A stretch of DNA of 64,000 nucleotides from an uncultured Eubacteriales bacterium (GCA_900316205.1 ONBX01000007.1:35456-99455), one strand, 5' to 3'; positions 16,441 through 25,572 are shown, numbered from the stretch's first letter. Numbers and translations are program-made. The notes: a model not told the origin generated them from the sequence alone.

Positions 16441-16459
16441 ACTCAACCGCCGGTTGAGT
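16441..16459. promoter_or_regulatory. Palindrome upstream of the Xre regulator (possible operator)
   Basis: ACTCAACCG-C-CGGTTGAGT is a perfect 9-bp inverted repeat with a 1-base centre, about 100 bases upstream of the regulator start and overlapping minus-strand TTGACT/TTGAGT sequences that could be -35 boxes. An autoregulatory operator is plausible but unproven. A second inverted repeat (GGCAAAAG/CTTTTGCC, 16381-16414) lies in the presumed leader. Confidence 0.45.
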
Positions 16460-16469
16460 CAAGGCTTGT

Positions 16470-16500
16470 AAAACTGCCTTCCCCCTTATGGGAGGAAGGC
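16470..16500 (-). terminator. Terminator of the nusA-ribF operon
   Basis: GCCTTCCTCCC pairs with GGGGGAAGGC on the minus strand just after the ribF stop, followed by AGTTTTAC. Confidence 0.7.
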
Positions 16501-16507
16501 GAATCTA

Positions 16508-17413
16508 TTATGCTTGCTTTGCGGCAAAATAGGCGCGGGCCGTCTCCGCGTCCTTATGGATCTGCTCAGAGAGGGCTGCGTAATCGGAGAATTTGGTCTC
16601 GTCCCGCAGGAAGGAATAAAACTCCACCCGCGCCTGACGTCCGTAGAGATTGCCGGAATAGTCCAGCAGGTGGCTCTCCACGCTGACCCGGTCCTCTTGG
16701 CTGACGGTAGGCCGGACGCCCACGTTGGTCACCGCGATATAGGCCTCCCCGTTTTCCAGATAGACCTTGGTGGCATAGACCCCGTGACGGGGCACGATGA
16801 CGCCGTGGGGGAAAAACATGTTGATGGTGGGGGTGCCCAGCTTGCGGCCCAGGTGATAGCCGGAATGGACCGTATCCGCAAGGGTATGGGGATGACCCAG
16901 CCAGCGGTTGGCCTGCTCGATCTCGCCCGCGGCGATGAGCTCCCGGATGTGGGTAGAGCTCACGATCTGCCCGTCCAGCATCACCGGCGGTATCACATCA
17001 CAGCCCAGGCCGTGCTCAGCACAGTATGCCTGCAGGCGCGCCGCCGTTCCCTGGCCTTTGTAGCCAAAGCAGAAATCGTGGCCCACCACAATGTGGCAGA
17101 TCTGCAGGTCCCGGATCAGGTCCTCCAAAAAATCCCGCCAGTCCATCTGCATGACACGGCGGTTAAAGTGGATGAAGACCACATTCTCGATGCCGTAGCA
17201 GCGGCGGATGATCTCCTCCCGGCCGATGGCGCTGTTGATAAGGGGGACCTCTTTTCCAAACACCAGGGTATCCGGATGTACGTCAAAGCTCAGCACCGAG
17301 GGCATGGCGTTTTGCTCCGCCGCCCGCTGCTTGGTACGTTTCAGAAGCTCCCCGTGACCAATATGGACCCCGTCAAAAAAGCCAAGGGCAATCACTCTCT
17401 TTGTCTCTTCCAT
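16508..17413 (-). CDS. ribF: Bifunctional riboflavin kinase / FAD synthetase
   Basis: The 301-residue protein has the FAD synthetase (nucleotidyltransferase) domain first, with ALGFFDGVHIGHGEL (9-23) and STHIRELI, then the flavokinase domain with YHLGRKLGTPTIN and VYATKV. It phosphorylates riboflavin to FMN and adenylates it to FAD. It is the last gene of the operon that runs from rimP, three bases after truB. Its product FMN is the ligand of the riboswitch at 3,238-3,344. Confidence 0.95.
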   Translation of the reverse strand: MEETKRVIALGFFDGVHIGHGELLKRTKQRAAEQNAMPSVLSFDVHPDTLVFGKEVPLINSAIGREEIIRRCYGIENVVFIHFNRRVMQMDWRDFLEDLIRDLQICHIVVGHDFCFGYKGQGTAARLQAYCAEHGLGCDVIPPVMLDGQIVSSTHIRELIAAGEIEQANRWLGHPHTLADTVHSGYHLGRKLGTPTINMFFPHGVIVPRHGVYATKVYLENGEAYIAVTNVGVRPTVSQEDRVSVESHLLDYSGNLYGRQARVEFYSFLRDETKFSDYAALSEQIHKDAETARAYFAAKQA

Positions 17414-17416
17414 GGA

Positions 17417-18286
17417 CTAAACCTCGAAAAAGCGTTTGATGCATGTAAGCTCTCCCCCGGAGACCCGGGCAAGAGCCAGAAAGGCGCCGTCGGGACCGTA
17501 GATGCGGTAATCGCCCTCCTCCGCCAACGTGGCAATGCTGCTCCCGCAGCGGATCCGCAGCTCGCCTCTTGCGTCTACGCTGAGCGAAGGGTATTCCCGG
17601 AACAGCGAATCCACCGGGAGCAGCAGGCTCTCGGCCTCTCCATCTTCGGAGGCTTGCCGAATCTCGTCCAGTGTATGGGCGTTATCGATGGAATACTCCC
17701 CGGCCCGGACCCGGCGCAGCGCGCTCATGCAGCCGCCGCAGCCCAGACTTTGGCCGATATCGTGGCAGAGCGTGCGGATGTAAGTGCCCTTGGAGCAGGT
17801 GACGTCCAGGAGCCAGTCCTCCCCTTCCCGTCCCAGGAGCCGAAGCTCGCGGATGCAGACAGGGCGGGGCTTGCGCTCCACCTCACCGCCCCGGCGGGCG
17901 ATCTCATAGAGTTTCTTTCCGCCTACCTTGATAGCGGAATACATGGGCGGGATCTGCTGGATATTTCCCCGGTAACGTGCCAGGGTCTCTTCCAGCTTCT
18001 CTTCACTGATCTCCCGAGCTTCCCCGGAAACACGGTTTCCCGTGATGTCCTGGGTATCGGTGGTGATCCCCAGACGCAGAGAGGCCAGATAGCGCTTCTC
18101 CTGGCTCTCGGCAAATTCCACCGCCCGGGTGGCGCGGCCCACAAAAACCACCAGAAGGCCGGTGGCCATGGGATCCAGGGTACCGGAGTGACCGATGCGT
18201 TTTTCATGCAGCAGCCCGCGGAGCTTGGCCACCACGTCGCTGCTGGTCCAGTCTGTGGGTTTATCCACAAGGAGGATTCCGTTCAT
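17417..18286 (-). CDS. truB: tRNA pseudouridine(55) synthase
   Basis: The 289-residue enzyme has the N-terminal GILLVDKPTDWTS motif and the catalytic region HSGTLDPMATGLL (33-45; D38 is the nucleophile), followed by the KRY motif and a C-terminal PUA-like part. It makes the T-loop pseudouridine 55. It overlaps nrnA by four bases and precedes ribF, the usual firmicute order. Confidence 0.96.
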   Translation of the reverse strand: MNGILLVDKPTDWTSSDVVAKLRGLLHEKRIGHSGTLDPMATGLLVVFVGRATRAVEFAESQEKRYLASLRLGITTDTQDITGNRVSGEAREISEEKLEETLARYRGNIQQIPPMYSAIKVGGKKLYEIARRGGEVERKPRPVCIRELRLLGREGEDWLLDVTCSKGTYIRTLCHDIGQSLGCGGCMSALRRVRAGEYSIDNAHTLDEIRQASEDGEAESLLLPVDSLFREYPSLSVDARGELRIRCGSSIATLAEEGDYRIYGPDGAFLALARVSGGELTCIKRFFEV

Positions 18287-19218
18287 GCCAGAACCTCGTC
18301 AATGGCCCGGAGCAGGAGCTCTCTGGCCTCCAGGGGCGGTACAGGCAGATTGCAGCCGGCAGCCATCTTATGGCCGCCGCCGCCAAATCTGGCGCAGAGG
18401 GCGCAGCTGTCGAAGCTCTCCCCGGATCGAACGGAGACCTTGCTGTGTCCTCCGGGGTAGTCACGGATGGTGATGCTCACCTCGCCGCATTCGGCCCGGC
18501 CGGCAAGCCCGGCCAGATCATCACAGTCGTCTTCGGTGGCGTGAGCCTCTCGAAGCATCTCGTCCGTCACGATGGCAACAACCACTTTCCCGTCTCGGTA
18601 GAAGCTCATATTGTTATAAATGAGCCCCTCCAGCTGGATACGGGCAGCGGAGACTTTGCGGAAGAAAAGCTGGTTAAGACGGGCGTTGTCCGCTCCGGCC
18701 TCCACAAGCTCCGCAGCATGGCGCAGCGCAGACGCATCGGTATTTCCATACTGAAAGCAGCCGCAGTCCGTGGAGAGGGCAATATACAGCAAATCCGCTT
18801 CTTCCTTGGTTACGTCGCCGCAGAGGGCTTTCAGGATCTCCAGCACGATTTCTCCACAGGCTGCCCGATCGCCGCAGACGCAATCCAGCGGCGCATAGCG
18901 GGAGTTGCTGGGGTGATGATCGATCGCCAGATCGATCGCCCCCGTAAAGCCCTGGGCAAACATCTTCTCCGTAGCAACATCCACGGAAACGAGATAGTCT
19001 GCTTGGAAGTCCGCAGGTGCGTAGTAGGGCTCCACAAAGGGCAGGAGCTTGGCGATGACCTGGGTGTTGGGAAAGAGATACGCGTTTTTGCCCAGGCGGC
19101 GCAGGCCGGAGCAGAGGGCAGCCGCGCTGCCCATGGTATCCCCGTCCGGGTTGCGGTGGGTCACCAAAAGAATTCTGTCCTTCTCCTGAAGAAGGGCAGC
19201 GACTTCCTCAGGCTTCAT
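18283..19218 (-). CDS. nrnA: Bifunctional oligoribonuclease / PAP phosphatase (DHH family)
   Basis: The 311-residue DHH phosphoesterase has motif I THRNPDGDTMGSA (H21, D25, D27), an LVSVDV motif II, the DHH motif in IDHHPSN, and a DHHA1 domain with GGGGHKMAAG. It degrades nano-RNA and in Bacillus also dephosphorylates 3'-phosphoadenosine 5'-phosphate. The ATG at 19218 overlaps the end of rbfA; another in-frame ATG at 19236 adds six residues, and neither has a strong ribosome site, which suggests translational coupling. Confidence 0.92.
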   Translation of the reverse strand: MKPEEVAALLQEKDRILLVTHRNPDGDTMGSAAALCSGLRRLGKNAYLFPNTQVIAKLLPFVEPYYAPADFQADYLVSVDVATEKMFAQGFTGAIDLAIDHHPSNSRYAPLDCVCGDRAACGEIVLEILKALCGDVTKEEADLLYIALSTDCGCFQYGNTDASALRHAAELVEAGADNARLNQLFFRKVSAARIQLEGLIYNNMSFYRDGKVVVAIVTDEMLREAHATEDDCDDLAGLAGRAECGEVSITIRDYPGGHSKVSVRSGESFDSCALCARFGGGGHKMAAGCNLPVPPLEARELLLRAIDEVLA

Positions 19219-19579
19219 CGTTCTCGTCCTCGTCATGCTTGATATCCAGGGAGTTGATGACCTGGCTGATGTGCGCTCCGTACTCGATGCTGTGGTCTAC
19301 TTCGAAGACCAGCTCCGGCGTGTAACGCAGGGTCATGGCCTGACCCAGCTCATGACGCAGCCAGCCTGCCGCGGATTTCAGGCCCTTTTTGAATTCCTTT
19401 TCATTCTCCAGCCCCAGGACGGAGAGCCAGACCTTGGCATAGCGCAGATCGCCCGTGGTCTCTACCCGGGTGACACTGATCATCCCCTGCTGGACCCGGG
19501 GGTCCTTCACCTGGGGAAGAAGCTTTGAGAGAACGAACTGGATATCGTCATTGGTTCTGGCAAGTTTGTTGGATGGCAT
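19208..19579 (-). CDS. rbfA: Ribosome-binding factor A
   Basis: The 123-residue protein has the KH-like RbfA core: an N-terminal LARTNDDIQ segment, DPRVQQGMISVTRV, DLRYAKVW and LRYTPELVFEVD. It binds 16S rRNA helix 1 during 30S maturation. The ATG at 19579 follows GGAGAA; the C-terminal HDEDENDEA tail is acidic. The gene follows infB after a 65-base gap that contains a palindrome. Confidence 0.94.
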   Translation of the reverse strand: MPSNKLARTNDDIQFVLSKLLPQVKDPRVQQGMISVTRVETTGDLRYAKVWLSVLGLENEKEFKKGLKSAAGWLRHELGQAMTLRYTPELVFEVDHSIEYGAHISQVINSLDIKHDEDENDEA

Positions 19580-19596
19580 GGTGTTCTCCTTTGCAA

Positions 19597-19626
19597 TGCA
19601 GGGGCGGCCCATGGGACCGCCCCTAC
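19597..19626. repeat. GC-rich palindrome between infB and rbfA
   Basis: GGGGCGG(C/T)CC-ATGG-GACCGCCCC forms a strong hairpin in the 65-base gap of the operon. The GTAGGGGCGG/CCGCCCCTGCA type resembles small dispersed palindromes known from related gut genomes (from memory). It may stabilise or divide the mRNA. Confidence 0.5.
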
Positions 19627-19644
19627 GGCTTATTCTCTATGGTT

Positions 19645-22014
19645 TTAGTCCTTGATCTGCTCCATCACGAAGCACTCGATGATGTCACCGACCTTGATGT
19701 CGTTGAACTTTTCCACCTGCATGCCGCACTCGTAGCCGGAGGCGACCTCCTTGACGTCGTCCTTGAAACGGCGGAGAGAAGCGAGACTGCCCTCGTGGAT
19801 AACGATGTTGTCCCGCAGGACACGCACATCGCAGCCGCGCTGGATCTTACCGTCCGTGCAGTAGCAACCGCAGACCGTGCCCACCTTGGAGACCTTGTAG
19901 GTCTCGCGGACCTCGGCGTGGCCAATGACCACTTCCTTGAACTTTGGCGCAAGCATGCCCTTCATGGCGGCTTCAATCTCGTTGATGCAGTCGTAAATGA
20001 CGCGGTACATGCGTATATCCACGTTGCTGCGCACGGCGCTGTCACGGGCGGCGTTGTCGGGACGAACATTGAAGCCCACGATAATGGCGCCGGAGGTGGC
20101 GGCCAACATGACATCGCTCTCGTTGATGGCACCAACGGCGCTGTGAATGACCTTGACACGGACCTCGTCGTTGGAAATCTTCTCCAGAGAGGTCTTCACC
20201 GCCTCGGCGGAGCCCTGGACATCGGCCTTCACGATCAGGTTCAAGGTCTTCATCTCGCCGGCCTGGATCTGGCTGAACAGATCCTCCAGGCTGACCTTCT
20301 TGGTACCGGGCATGGCGTTGTTGGCCTGGCTGATGCGGCGCTCCTCGGCAAGCTCTCTGGCCATACGCTCGTCGCCCACGGCGTTGAACACATCGCCCGC
20401 ACTGGGGACCTCGCTGAGGCCGGAAATCTCCACAGGGGTGGAGGGTCCGGCGGTGGTGACCCGCTGGCCCTTGTCGTTGATCATGGTACGCACACGGCCC
20501 ACTGCGGTACCGGCGATGATGATATCGCCCAGCTTCAGGGTGCCGTTCTGCACCAGGACAGTCATGATGGGGCCGCGGCCCTTGTCCAGGCGCGCCTCAA
20601 TGACGGTTCCCTTGGCGGCGCGGTTGGGATTGGCCTTCAGCTCCTGCACTTCGGCGAGGACAACCAGGTTCTCCAGCAGGTCCTCAATGCCCATGCCGGT
20701 CTTGGCGGAGATGGGCACGATGATGGTATCGCCGCCCCACTCTTCGGAGACCAGGTCGTATTCGGTAAGCTGCTGCTTGATGCGATCGGGATTGGCGCCG
20801 ACGGTGTCCATCTTGTTGATGGCGACAACCACAGGGATGTTGGCGGCCTTGGCATGGTTGATGCTTTCTACCGTCTGGGGCATGATGCCGTCGTCGGCCG
20901 CAACCACAAGGATAGCAATATCCGTCACCATGGCGCCGCGTGCACGCATGGAGGTAAAGGCCTCGTGACCCGGAGTGTCCAGGAAGGTGATAGGGCTGCC
21001 GTTGATCTCCACGGTATAAGCGCCGATGTGCTGGGTGATGCCGCCGGCCTCGCCGGAAACCACGTTGGCGTGGCGGATATAGTCCAGCAGAGAGGTCTTG
21101 CCGTGGTCCACGTGACCCATGACCACCACAACAGGAGCACGGGGGACCAGGTCCTCCGGCTTATCCTCATGGTCGTCGATGAGGCGCTCTTCCACGGTGA
21201 CGATGACTTCCTTCTCCACCTTGCATCCCAGCTCCATGGCAACGAGAGCCGCGGTATCGTAATCGATGATCTCGGAGACGGAGGCGAAAACGCCAAGCTT
21301 CATCAGCTGCTTGATGACCTCAGCAGCGGACTTTTTCATCCGGGTGGCCAGTTCACCCACGGAGATCTCCTCGGGGATCTCCACCTTCAGCTGCTGCTTG
21401 CGTGCGATCTCAAGCTGCAGGCGCTGCATCTTGTCCCGCTCCTCCTGACGGCGCTTGTTGGAGGGCTGCTGACCGCGCTGCTTGGACTTGGACTGGATCT
21501 TCTCCTTGTTGCCGCGGCGCATGCTGTTATTATTGCCAACCTTGGCGTCGCCCATGTCCTCGAATTTCTCGTTGTACTTTTCGATGTTCACGGCAGCGCC
21601 GCCGCGGGTATCCACCACGCGCTTCTCGGCCACCTGGCGCGGCGTGTGAGGCTTATCCTTCTTCTCCTGCCGGGGCTGCTGGGCAGGCGCCGCAACGGGG
21701 GTCTGGGCAGGGGCGGCAGACTTGGCGGGAGCCTTGCCTTGGCTCTGACTCTTGGCGGGCTTGGCGGCAGGCTTGGGTTCCTCCGCCTTCTCGGCAGGCT
21801 TTGCGGGGGCAGTGACCCGGAACACTTCCTCCAGGCTCGCAACCTGGTTGTGCTGGGTCATATATTCAAAAATCACATCCAGCTCAGACGTTTCCAGGAC
21901 CTGCATATGGTTCTTCGGCGGCGCGATATAATCCGTCAGGATCTGGGAAATAAGCTTGGAACCCACCCCGAAATCCTTCGCCACCTCATGTACGCGATAT
22001 TTCACCATGCTCAT
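19645..22014 (-). CDS. infB: Translation initiation factor IF-2
   Basis: A 789-residue IF-2: an N-terminal domain (1-60), a low-complexity Ala/Pro/Lys linker (65-215), an IF2_N domain, the G domain with G1 GHVDHGKT (300-307), DTPGHEAF and NKMD, then EF-Tu-like domain II and the C-terminal domain that binds initiator tRNA. It places fMet-tRNA on the 30S subunit. It overlaps ylxQ by four bases. An alternative start, MVKYR, lies two codons later. Confidence 0.97.
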   Translation of the reverse strand: MSMVKYRVHEVAKDFGVGSKLISQILTDYIAPPKNHMQVLETSELDVIFEYMTQHNQVASLEEVFRVTAPAKPAEKAEEPKPAAKPAKSQSQGKAPAKSAAPAQTPVAAPAQQPRQEKKDKPHTPRQVAEKRVVDTRGGAAVNIEKYNEKFEDMGDAKVGNNNSMRRGNKEKIQSKSKQRGQQPSNKRRQEERDKMQRLQLEIARKQQLKVEIPEEISVGELATRMKKSAAEVIKQLMKLGVFASVSEIIDYDTAALVAMELGCKVEKEVIVTVEERLIDDHEDKPEDLVPRAPVVVVMGHVDHGKTSLLDYIRHANVVSGEAGGITQHIGAYTVEINGSPITFLDTPGHEAFTSMRARGAMVTDIAILVVAADDGIMPQTVESINHAKAANIPVVVAINKMDTVGANPDRIKQQLTEYDLVSEEWGGDTIIVPISAKTGMGIEDLLENLVVLAEVQELKANPNRAAKGTVIEARLDKGRGPIMTVLVQNGTLKLGDIIIAGTAVGRVRTMINDKGQRVTTAGPSTPVEISGLSEVPSAGDVFNAVGDERMARELAEERRISQANNAMPGTKKVSLEDLFSQIQAGEMKTLNLIVKADVQGSAEAVKTSLEKISNDEVRVKVIHSAVGAINESDVMLAATSGAIIVGFNVRPDNAARDSAVRSNVDIRMYRVIYDCINEIEAAMKGMLAPKFKEVVIGHAEVRETYKVSKVGTVCGCYCTDGKIQRGCDVRVLRDNIVIHEGSLASLRRFKDDVKEVASGYECGMQVEKFNDIKVGDIIECFVMEQIKD

Positions 22015-22433
22015 ACGTTAGTCCTCCTTGTACCTTCTCGCTTTGAACCCTTCTGGTTCTTTCTTCTGACCGCCTTTTCCCGGCGGTCCTCCACAGCTTT
22101 CGAAGCCTCGGCATATCGCTCCGGCCACTGGGCTGCCAGCAGCTTCATCCAGGCTGAGGCAAAGCCCAGGTCGGTCACCGCAGCCACGCTGCAGCCGCCT
22201 ATGCCAAGAGCAGCCCCCAGCTCTTCCCTGCTAAAGGGCAGGGAGAGAAGCTGCACGTTCCTTCCGTTCGCCAGGTTTTCCGCCTTTCTTGCGGCATTCT
22301 CCGAAACATCCGACGCCAGGAGCAGAAGTTTTGCCTTGCCCGCGCGGAGGACCTCCGCCGCCTTGTCTTCCCCAATGGTGATGGCATTGGCCCGGCGCAT
22401 CATTCCCAGAAGGTTCAGTATTTTCTCTCTCAT
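22011..22433 (-). CDS. YlxQ-type L7Ae-family RNA-binding protein
   Basis: A 140-residue protein with the L7Ae/L30e fold in residues 1-95 ([19 protein letters not shown] at the start, [15 protein letters not shown] in the middle), as in YlxQ of the nusA operon. The C-terminal 40 residues are an extra basic tail rich in Arg and Lys, which many YlxQ proteins lack. It overlaps both neighbours by four bases. Family members bind kinked RNA; the target is unknown. Confidence 0.9.
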   Translation of the reverse strand: MREKILNLLGMMRRANAITIGEDKAAEVLRAGKAKLLLLASDVSENAARKAENLANGRNVQLLSLPFSREELGAALGIGGCSVAAVTDLGFASAWMKLLAAQWPERYAEASKAVEDRREKAVRRKNQKGSKREGTRRTNV

Positions 22434-22696
22434 TCGCCCCGCTCCATTTCCTCGCGCAGGCGATCGTAAATCTCCGCCGGTATTGCCGTTTCAAAGGCCC
22501 GTTCCAGCGCCTTTGCCCGGATGGCCTTCTTGAGGCAGTCGGCATTGGGGCAAAGATAGGCGCCCCTGCCGTTGGCCTTTCCCCGGAAATCCAGGCTGAT
22601 CTCGCCCTCCAGGGATCGGACCACACGGATCAGCTCCCGTTTAGGCTTCATCTCGCGGCAGCCGAGGCACTGCCGCATGGGGATCTTCTTTTGCAT
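22430..22696 (-). CDS. YlxR (RNase P modulator RnpM)
   Basis: The 88-residue protein has MRQCLGCREMKPKREL, the CxGC..K..L signature, and GRGAYLCPNADCL, the GRGAY motif of the YlxR family. In Bacillus this protein binds RNase P RNA and modulates its activity. The ATG at 22696 follows GAGGTGG; a GTG four codons earlier is possible. Confidence 0.9.
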   Translation of the reverse strand: MQKKIPMRQCLGCREMKPKRELIRVVRSLEGEISLDFRGKANGRGAYLCPNADCLKKAIRAKALERAFETAIPAEIYDRLREEMERGE

Positions 22697-22718
22697 CTCG
22701 ACCACCACCTCTACGTCA

Positions 22719-22776
22719 GAAGAAGCTCGCTGCGCTCCGTTTCCGTCGTTACCGCCGAAAACTGCGCATCCGCTCC
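22719..22776. repeat. 58-bp direct repeat, copy 1 (between nusA and ylxR)
   Basis: This copy is identical over 58 bases to 22823-22880. It begins GAAGAAGCTCGCTGCGCTCC and ends GCGCATCCGCTCC. It lies between two genes of an essential operon, only 22 bases upstream of the ylxR start. Confidence 0.95.
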
Positions 22777-22822
22777 CTCCTTCTTCCTCTCAAAATCAAA
22801 CCCACGCTGTTGGGCTTTTTTT

Positions 22823-22880
22823 GAAGAAGCTCGCTGCGCTCCGTTTCCGTCGTTACCGCCGAAAACTGCGCATCCGCTCC
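22823..22880. repeat. 58-bp direct repeat, copy 2
   Basis: An exact copy of 22719-22776, separated from it by 46 bases. The spacer holds a small hairpin (CCCA...TGGG) followed by seven T on the plus strand. The nusA stop lies 29 bases to the right. Confidence 0.95.
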
Positions 22881-22908
22881 CCCTAAAAACTAGAAACTAA
22901 AAACTGAA

Positions 22909-23961
22909 TCACGCCTCGCTCTGGGGCTTGATGTCGATCTTAAAGCCGGTAAGCTTGGCGGCCAGGCGGGCGTTCTGCCCCTCCTTGCCGATGGCAAGAG
23001 AGAGCTGATTGTCCGGCACGATGACCCGGCAGCTCTTGCCGTCTTCCTGCATGGTGACGCTGATCACCTCGGAGGGAGAAAGGGCCGCGGCGATGTATTC
23101 CTCGGGGACCTCGCTGTACTTTACGATATCGATCTTCTCGCCGCCCAGCTCGTTCACGATGCTGGCAACACGGCCGCCCTTGGGACCGACGCAGGAGCCG
23201 ATGGGATCCACATTGGGGTCCTCGGACCAGACGGCCATCTTGGTGCGGCTGCCGGCTTCCCGGGCGATGGACTTGATCTCCACGGTGCCGTCAAAGATTT
23301 CGGGAACTTCCAGCTCGAAGAGGCGCTTGACAAGGCCGGGATGGGTCCGGCTGATGAGAACCTGGGGACCGCGGCCGGAGTTGCGCACTTCCACCACGTA
23401 GACCTTGATTCGGTCGCCCTCCTTGAGTTCCTCACCCTTGATGCGCTCGCCGGCGGAGAGCATGGCCTCGGTAAACTCGCTGTTGGAAGAAATACGAATG
23501 GAAACGCTGCCGTTGCGCGGCTCGATGTGAGACACGACGCCGGTGAGGATCTCGTGCTCTTTGGAGGTGAACTCCTCGTAGATGATGCCCCGTTCCGCCT
23601 CGCGAATGCCCTGAGTGATGATCTGCTTGGCCTGCTGGGCAGCGATACGGCCGAACTTCTTGGTCTCCACCGGGATATTCACGGTCTCGCCCAGTTTGGC
23701 GCGGCGGCTGATCTTCTTGGCAGCCTCCAGGTTGATCTCATGGCTGGGATCCTCCACCTGGTCCACCACGGTCTTGGTGACATACATCTCGATGCGGGAC
23801 TTCTCCTCATCCAGATCGATGGCGACGTTGTCCTCGCACTCCGGATTGTCCTTCCGGAAAGCGGCCAGCATGGCCTGCTTGATCTTGTCGTACATATAAC
23901 CGCGGGGAATGCCTTTTTCCTTTTCGATGGCCTCGATTGCCTCAAAGAATTCTGCGTTCAT
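22909..23961 (-). CDS. nusA: Transcription termination/antitermination protein NusA
   Basis: The 350-residue protein has the NusA N-terminal domain, an S1 domain (about 130-200, with [17 protein letters not shown]), then KH1 ([15 protein letters not shown]) and KH2 ([18 protein letters not shown]). It has no C-terminal acidic repeats, as is normal in Firmicutes. It binds RNA polymerase and pause or terminator hairpins. It follows rimP by 42 bases. Confidence 0.96.
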   Translation of the reverse strand: MNAEFFEAIEAIEKEKGIPRGYMYDKIKQAMLAAFRKDNPECEDNVAIDLDEEKSRIEMYVTKTVVDQVEDPSHEINLEAAKKISRRAKLGETVNIPVETKKFGRIAAQQAKQIITQGIREAERGIIYEEFTSKEHEILTGVVSHIEPRNGSVSIRISSNSEFTEAMLSAGERIKGEELKEGDRIKVYVVEVRNSGRGPQVLISRTHPGLVKRLFELEVPEIFDGTVEIKSIAREAGSRTKMAVWSEDPNVDPIGSCVGPKGGRVASIVNELGGEKIDIVKYSEVPEEYIAAALSPSEVISVTMQEDGKSCRVIVPDNQLSLAIGKEGQNARLAAKLTGFKIDIKPQSEA

Positions 23962-24003
23962 TTGTAACTCTCCATTCTATGCTTGAACATTTCTGTTAAT
24001 CTG

Positions 24004-24459
24004 TTAAAAAGACACGTATAAACGGACCTGCGCGATCTGGGAGGGCGCAAAACGGAGCTCCTTGCCGCGACAGTCCAGCACGACGGTTCCCTCTTCATAG
24101 CCGACGAGCTTGCCGACAAAGGATTTGCTGCCGTCCAAGGGCTTATAGAGCTTCACTTCGACCTCCGCGCCCATGAACTGCGCAAAATCGGAAGGGCGCT
24201 TCAGTTCCCGGTCAGCTCCCGCAGAGCCGACTTCAAAGACGTAGCTTTCGGGAATGGGGTCGGCCTCGTCCAGGATGGGGTCCAGACGGCGGCTGATGCG
24301 TTCACAGTCATCGATGGAGACGCCGCCATCCTTGTCGATATAAATGCGAAGGTACCAGGTGCCGGCTTCCCGCAGGTATTCCACATCCCACAGGGAGCAG
24401 CCTTCCTCCTCTACGACCGGCCTTGCCAGGTCGAAAACGCGCTCGGTGATCTTGCTCAT
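24004..24459 (-). CDS. rimP: Ribosome maturation factor RimP
   Basis: The 151-residue protein has the LWDVEY motif near residue 25, YIDKDGGVSIDDCE in the N-terminal domain, EVGSAGADRELKRPSDF at the domain boundary and a C-terminal Sm-like fold. It helps assemble the 30S subunit. It is the first gene of the nusA-infB operon; GGAGAGA precedes the ATG. Confidence 0.95.
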   Translation of the reverse strand: MSKITERVFDLARPVVEEEGCSLWDVEYLREAGTWYLRIYIDKDGGVSIDDCERISRRLDPILDEADPIPESYVFEVGSAGADRELKRPSDFAQFMGAEVEVKLYKPLDGSKSFVGKLVGYEEGTVVLDCRGKELRFAPSQIAQVRLYVSF

Positions 24460-24491
24460 GTCATTCTCTCCTACCCATAGGAATCAGTCCT

Positions 24492-24520
24492 GAAAAAAGA
24501 GTGGGCCGCAACCCACTCTC
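24492..24520 (-). promoter_or_regulatory. Attenuator-like terminator in the rimP leader
   Basis: On the minus strand GAGTGGG and CCCACTC pair (24512-24518 with 24499-24505) and are followed by six T. The hairpin lies inside the leader, between the promoter and the rimP start, so it must be read through to express the operon. Leader terminators upstream of rimP are known in other bacteria. Confidence 0.75.
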
Positions 24521-24548
24521 CATAAAAGCCATAATCCTTACTTTGTGC

Positions 24549-24577
24549 AGTATACCACTATATGGCGGGTATTGCAA
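24549..24577 (-). promoter_or_regulatory. Promoter of the rimP-nusA-infB operon
   Basis: TTGCAA (24572-24577), 17 bp, TATACT (24549-24554) on the minus strand, about 90 bases upstream of rimP. Confidence 0.8.
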
Positions 24578-24614
24578 GCTTTTTTTGCAAGATATTGGAA
24601 TCTATCGAGCAAAA

Positions 24615-24643
24615 AGCATCTGCGGCCGGGGAATCGGCCGCAG
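24615..24643 (-). terminator. Terminator of the VanY-like gene
   Basis: CTGCGGCCG (24620-24628) pairs with CGGCCGCAG (24635-24643); on the minus strand ATGCTTTTTGC follows. It lies between the VanY gene and the rimP promoter. Confidence 0.75.
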
Positions 24644-24649
24644 AAAAGA

Positions 24650-25459
24650 TCAGTATTCAAAATCGGGAACATAGTGGGCATAGAACTCCTCATAGCAGAG
24701 CTTATTGTTCATGATGAAGGTGGCTGCCTCCTCGCCCACATAGCGGTAGTGCCAGGGTTCGTCCCAGCCGGTGAGCAGCAGCTTGCGGGTGGGATAGCGC
24801 TTGATGAAGCCGTAATGCGCGCAGATGGAGTCCAGATACTCATAGAACTTCTGGTTCATATGATCGTAATTCTGGGCCACATACTGCTTGTCGTAGAGGT
24901 CCACGGCAAGCCCCAGCTGATGTTCGCTGGAGCCAGGCTCCATGGTGTATTTCTTCGCCTCTTCCACCGCCAGCTGATACTCCGGCAGCAGCCAGATCTC
25001 CTTACCCTCGATGCCCATCTCCAGTGCGATGTTATAGCATTTGCCGTCAAAGCGCTGCTTTTGATAAGAATAGGAGCGATAGGCGCCGCCGACATAAACG
25101 CCGAAGCCATTGTCCCGCAGATCCTGCATCATGGCCTCCAGATGGGGCAGCGCAGAGACGTCAAACATCATGTTCCAGGTGCCGTCGATCAGGGCAACGT
25201 CGGGCACATAGGAGGAAGCCAGCAGCCGGGAACTGTTCACCATGGCGTATTGCGGCAAGGTGATGTCGATATCCGGCCATTCGTCCTGGATCGGGTGGGG
25301 CGTCGGGGTACTGAGGACGATCTTCTCTTCCTTCACGGCATCGGGGTCGATGTTATCCGGATAGGCGGTGGCCGCATCGATCCTGGCAGACACGACGGCA
25401 ACCAGCGCAAGACACAGCAGTCCCATGCTGACAAGCCACGCGACCTTTTTCCAGTTCAA
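24650..25459 (-). CDS. M15 family D-Ala-D-Ala carboxypeptidase (VanY-like)
   Basis: A 269-residue exported enzyme with an N-terminal membrane anchor (6-25). The zinc site is H180 in SSEHQLGLAVD (with D187), and E234 and H237 in EPWHYR, the VanY pattern. It trims the terminal D-alanine of peptidoglycan precursors or stem peptides. The start is TTG, fixed by a GGAGGTG site seven bases upstream; no ATG is in a suitable place. Its promoter is strong (TTGAAA-17-TATAAT). Vancomycin resistance should not be inferred; no van genes are nearby. Confidence 0.88.
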   Translation of the reverse strand: MNWKKVAWLVSMGLLCLALVAVVSARIDAATAYPDNIDPDAVKEEKIVLSTPTPHPIQDEWPDIDITLPQYAMVNSSRLLASSYVPDVALIDGTWNMMFDVSALPHLEAMMQDLRDNGFGVYVGGAYRSYSYQKQRFDGKCYNIALEMGIEGKEIWLLPEYQLAVEEAKKYTMEPGSSEHQLGLAVDLYDKQYVAQNYDHMNQKFYEYLDSICAHYGFIKRYPTRKLLLTGWDEPWHYRYVGEEAATFIMNNKLCYEEFYAHYVPDFEY

Positions 25460-25543
25460 GAGCAGTCACCTCCCCCACTTGTTTCGATGTATGCAGTCAG
25501 CCAGGCTCTGAGGCTCCGGCCTGAAAACCGCTCAACTGTTGGT

Positions 25544-25572
25544 ATTATACCACCATTTTCTCCTTTTTTCAA
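25544..25572 (-). promoter_or_regulatory. Promoter of the VanY-like gene
   Basis: TTGAAA (25567-25572), 17 bp, TATAAT (25544-25549) on the minus strand, about 85 bases from the TTG start codon. Confidence 0.8.

Noticed and set aside
19525-22533. A 1,002-codon open frame on the plus strand
   Set aside because: It lies antisense to infB, ylxQ and ylxR, has no ribosome site, and its His/Asp/Gly-rich sequence is what results from reading a GC-rich gene backwards.
24650-25459. Vancomycin resistance from the VanY-like gene and ddl
   Set aside because: There is no vanH, vanX, vanR or vanS nearby, and the Ddl gene alone cannot show D-lactate use; the ordinary cell-wall role is simpler.
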